14,855 nt of DNA from DATKZH01 sp964475955 (GTDB taxonomy: Bacteria; Planctomycetota; Planctomycetia; Pirellulales; Thermoguttaceae): contig CAYYZY010000194.1 of the NCBI GenBank assembly GCA_964475955.1, positions 1 to 14,855 of the forward strand, in the 5' to 3' direction. The notes under the pieces are model-generated. The model saw only the letters and a program-made list of their open reading frames with translations, ran no database searches and was not told where the DNA came from. Of the stretch, positions 14,827-14,855 are shown one piece after another; position 1 is the stretch's first letter; each line of letters starts with the position of its first letter. The translations under genes were made by a program, and so were the position numbers.

Positions 14827-14855
14827 CAGGTGGCACGGTTGGGCCGCGACCGCGG

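Noticed and set aside
13016..14836. Reverse 606-codon frame opposite the oxidoreductase
   Set aside because: It is a shadow of the Gfo/Idh/MocA gene and runs through both repeat elements and the end of the secreted protein gene.

Overview
The window looks like a high-GC Planctomycetes chromosome, most likely from the Pirellulales side of the phylum. The strongest marker is the gene at 7197-8189. It encodes a DUF1559 prepilin-like protein with the planctomycete N-terminus (GFTLVELLVVIAI...) and the C-terminal H-X9-DG signature, and a small lipoprotein gene follows it directly. Other fitting signs are an exported PQQ-type beta-propeller protein beginning DWPQFR, a Tat-exported Gfo/Idh/MocA oxidoreductase, and several palindromic intergenic repeats. 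I see no rRNA, tRNA, CRISPR array, transposase or phage gene. The phylum call is inferred from gene content only.

Layout. Three genes are transcribed leftwards: a sodium/solute symporter (4966-6582), an L-arabinose/L-fucose isomerase-family protein 22 bp behind it (3483-4943), and, after a 325-bp gap, an exported beta-propeller / methyltransferase-like / beta-propeller fusion (1-3157) whose C-terminus runs off the left edge. A 614-bp divergent intergenic region (6583-7196) holds a cluster of palindromic repeats and a plausible promoter. Four genes are transcribed rightwards: the DUF1559 protein (7197-8189), a lipoprotein (8282-8710), a very large secreted multidomain protein with a LamG module, a glycosidase-like core and duplicated C-terminal modules (8895-13346), and a Tat-dependent Gfo/Idh/MocA oxidoreductase (13415-14692). 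The last 163 bp hold only a repeat element.

How the genes may work together. The symporter and isomerase form a tight pair suited to taking up a sugar and converting aldose to ketose. The large secreted protein could release or bind carbohydrate outside the cytoplasm, and the oxidoreductase could act on a sugar or polyol in the periplasm. This is inference: no gene fixes the substrate, and no kinase, sulfatase or TonB-type transporter is visible here.

The best candidates for something unusual are: (i) the exported propeller fusion, whose embedded methyltransferase-like domain would lie where SAM is not expected; (ii) a phage-tail-like beta insertion inside the glycosidase-like core; (iii) loss of the usual EKP lysine in the Gfo/Idh protein; and (iv) three families of palindromic intergenic repeats. 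I do not see a clearly new defence or mobile system.
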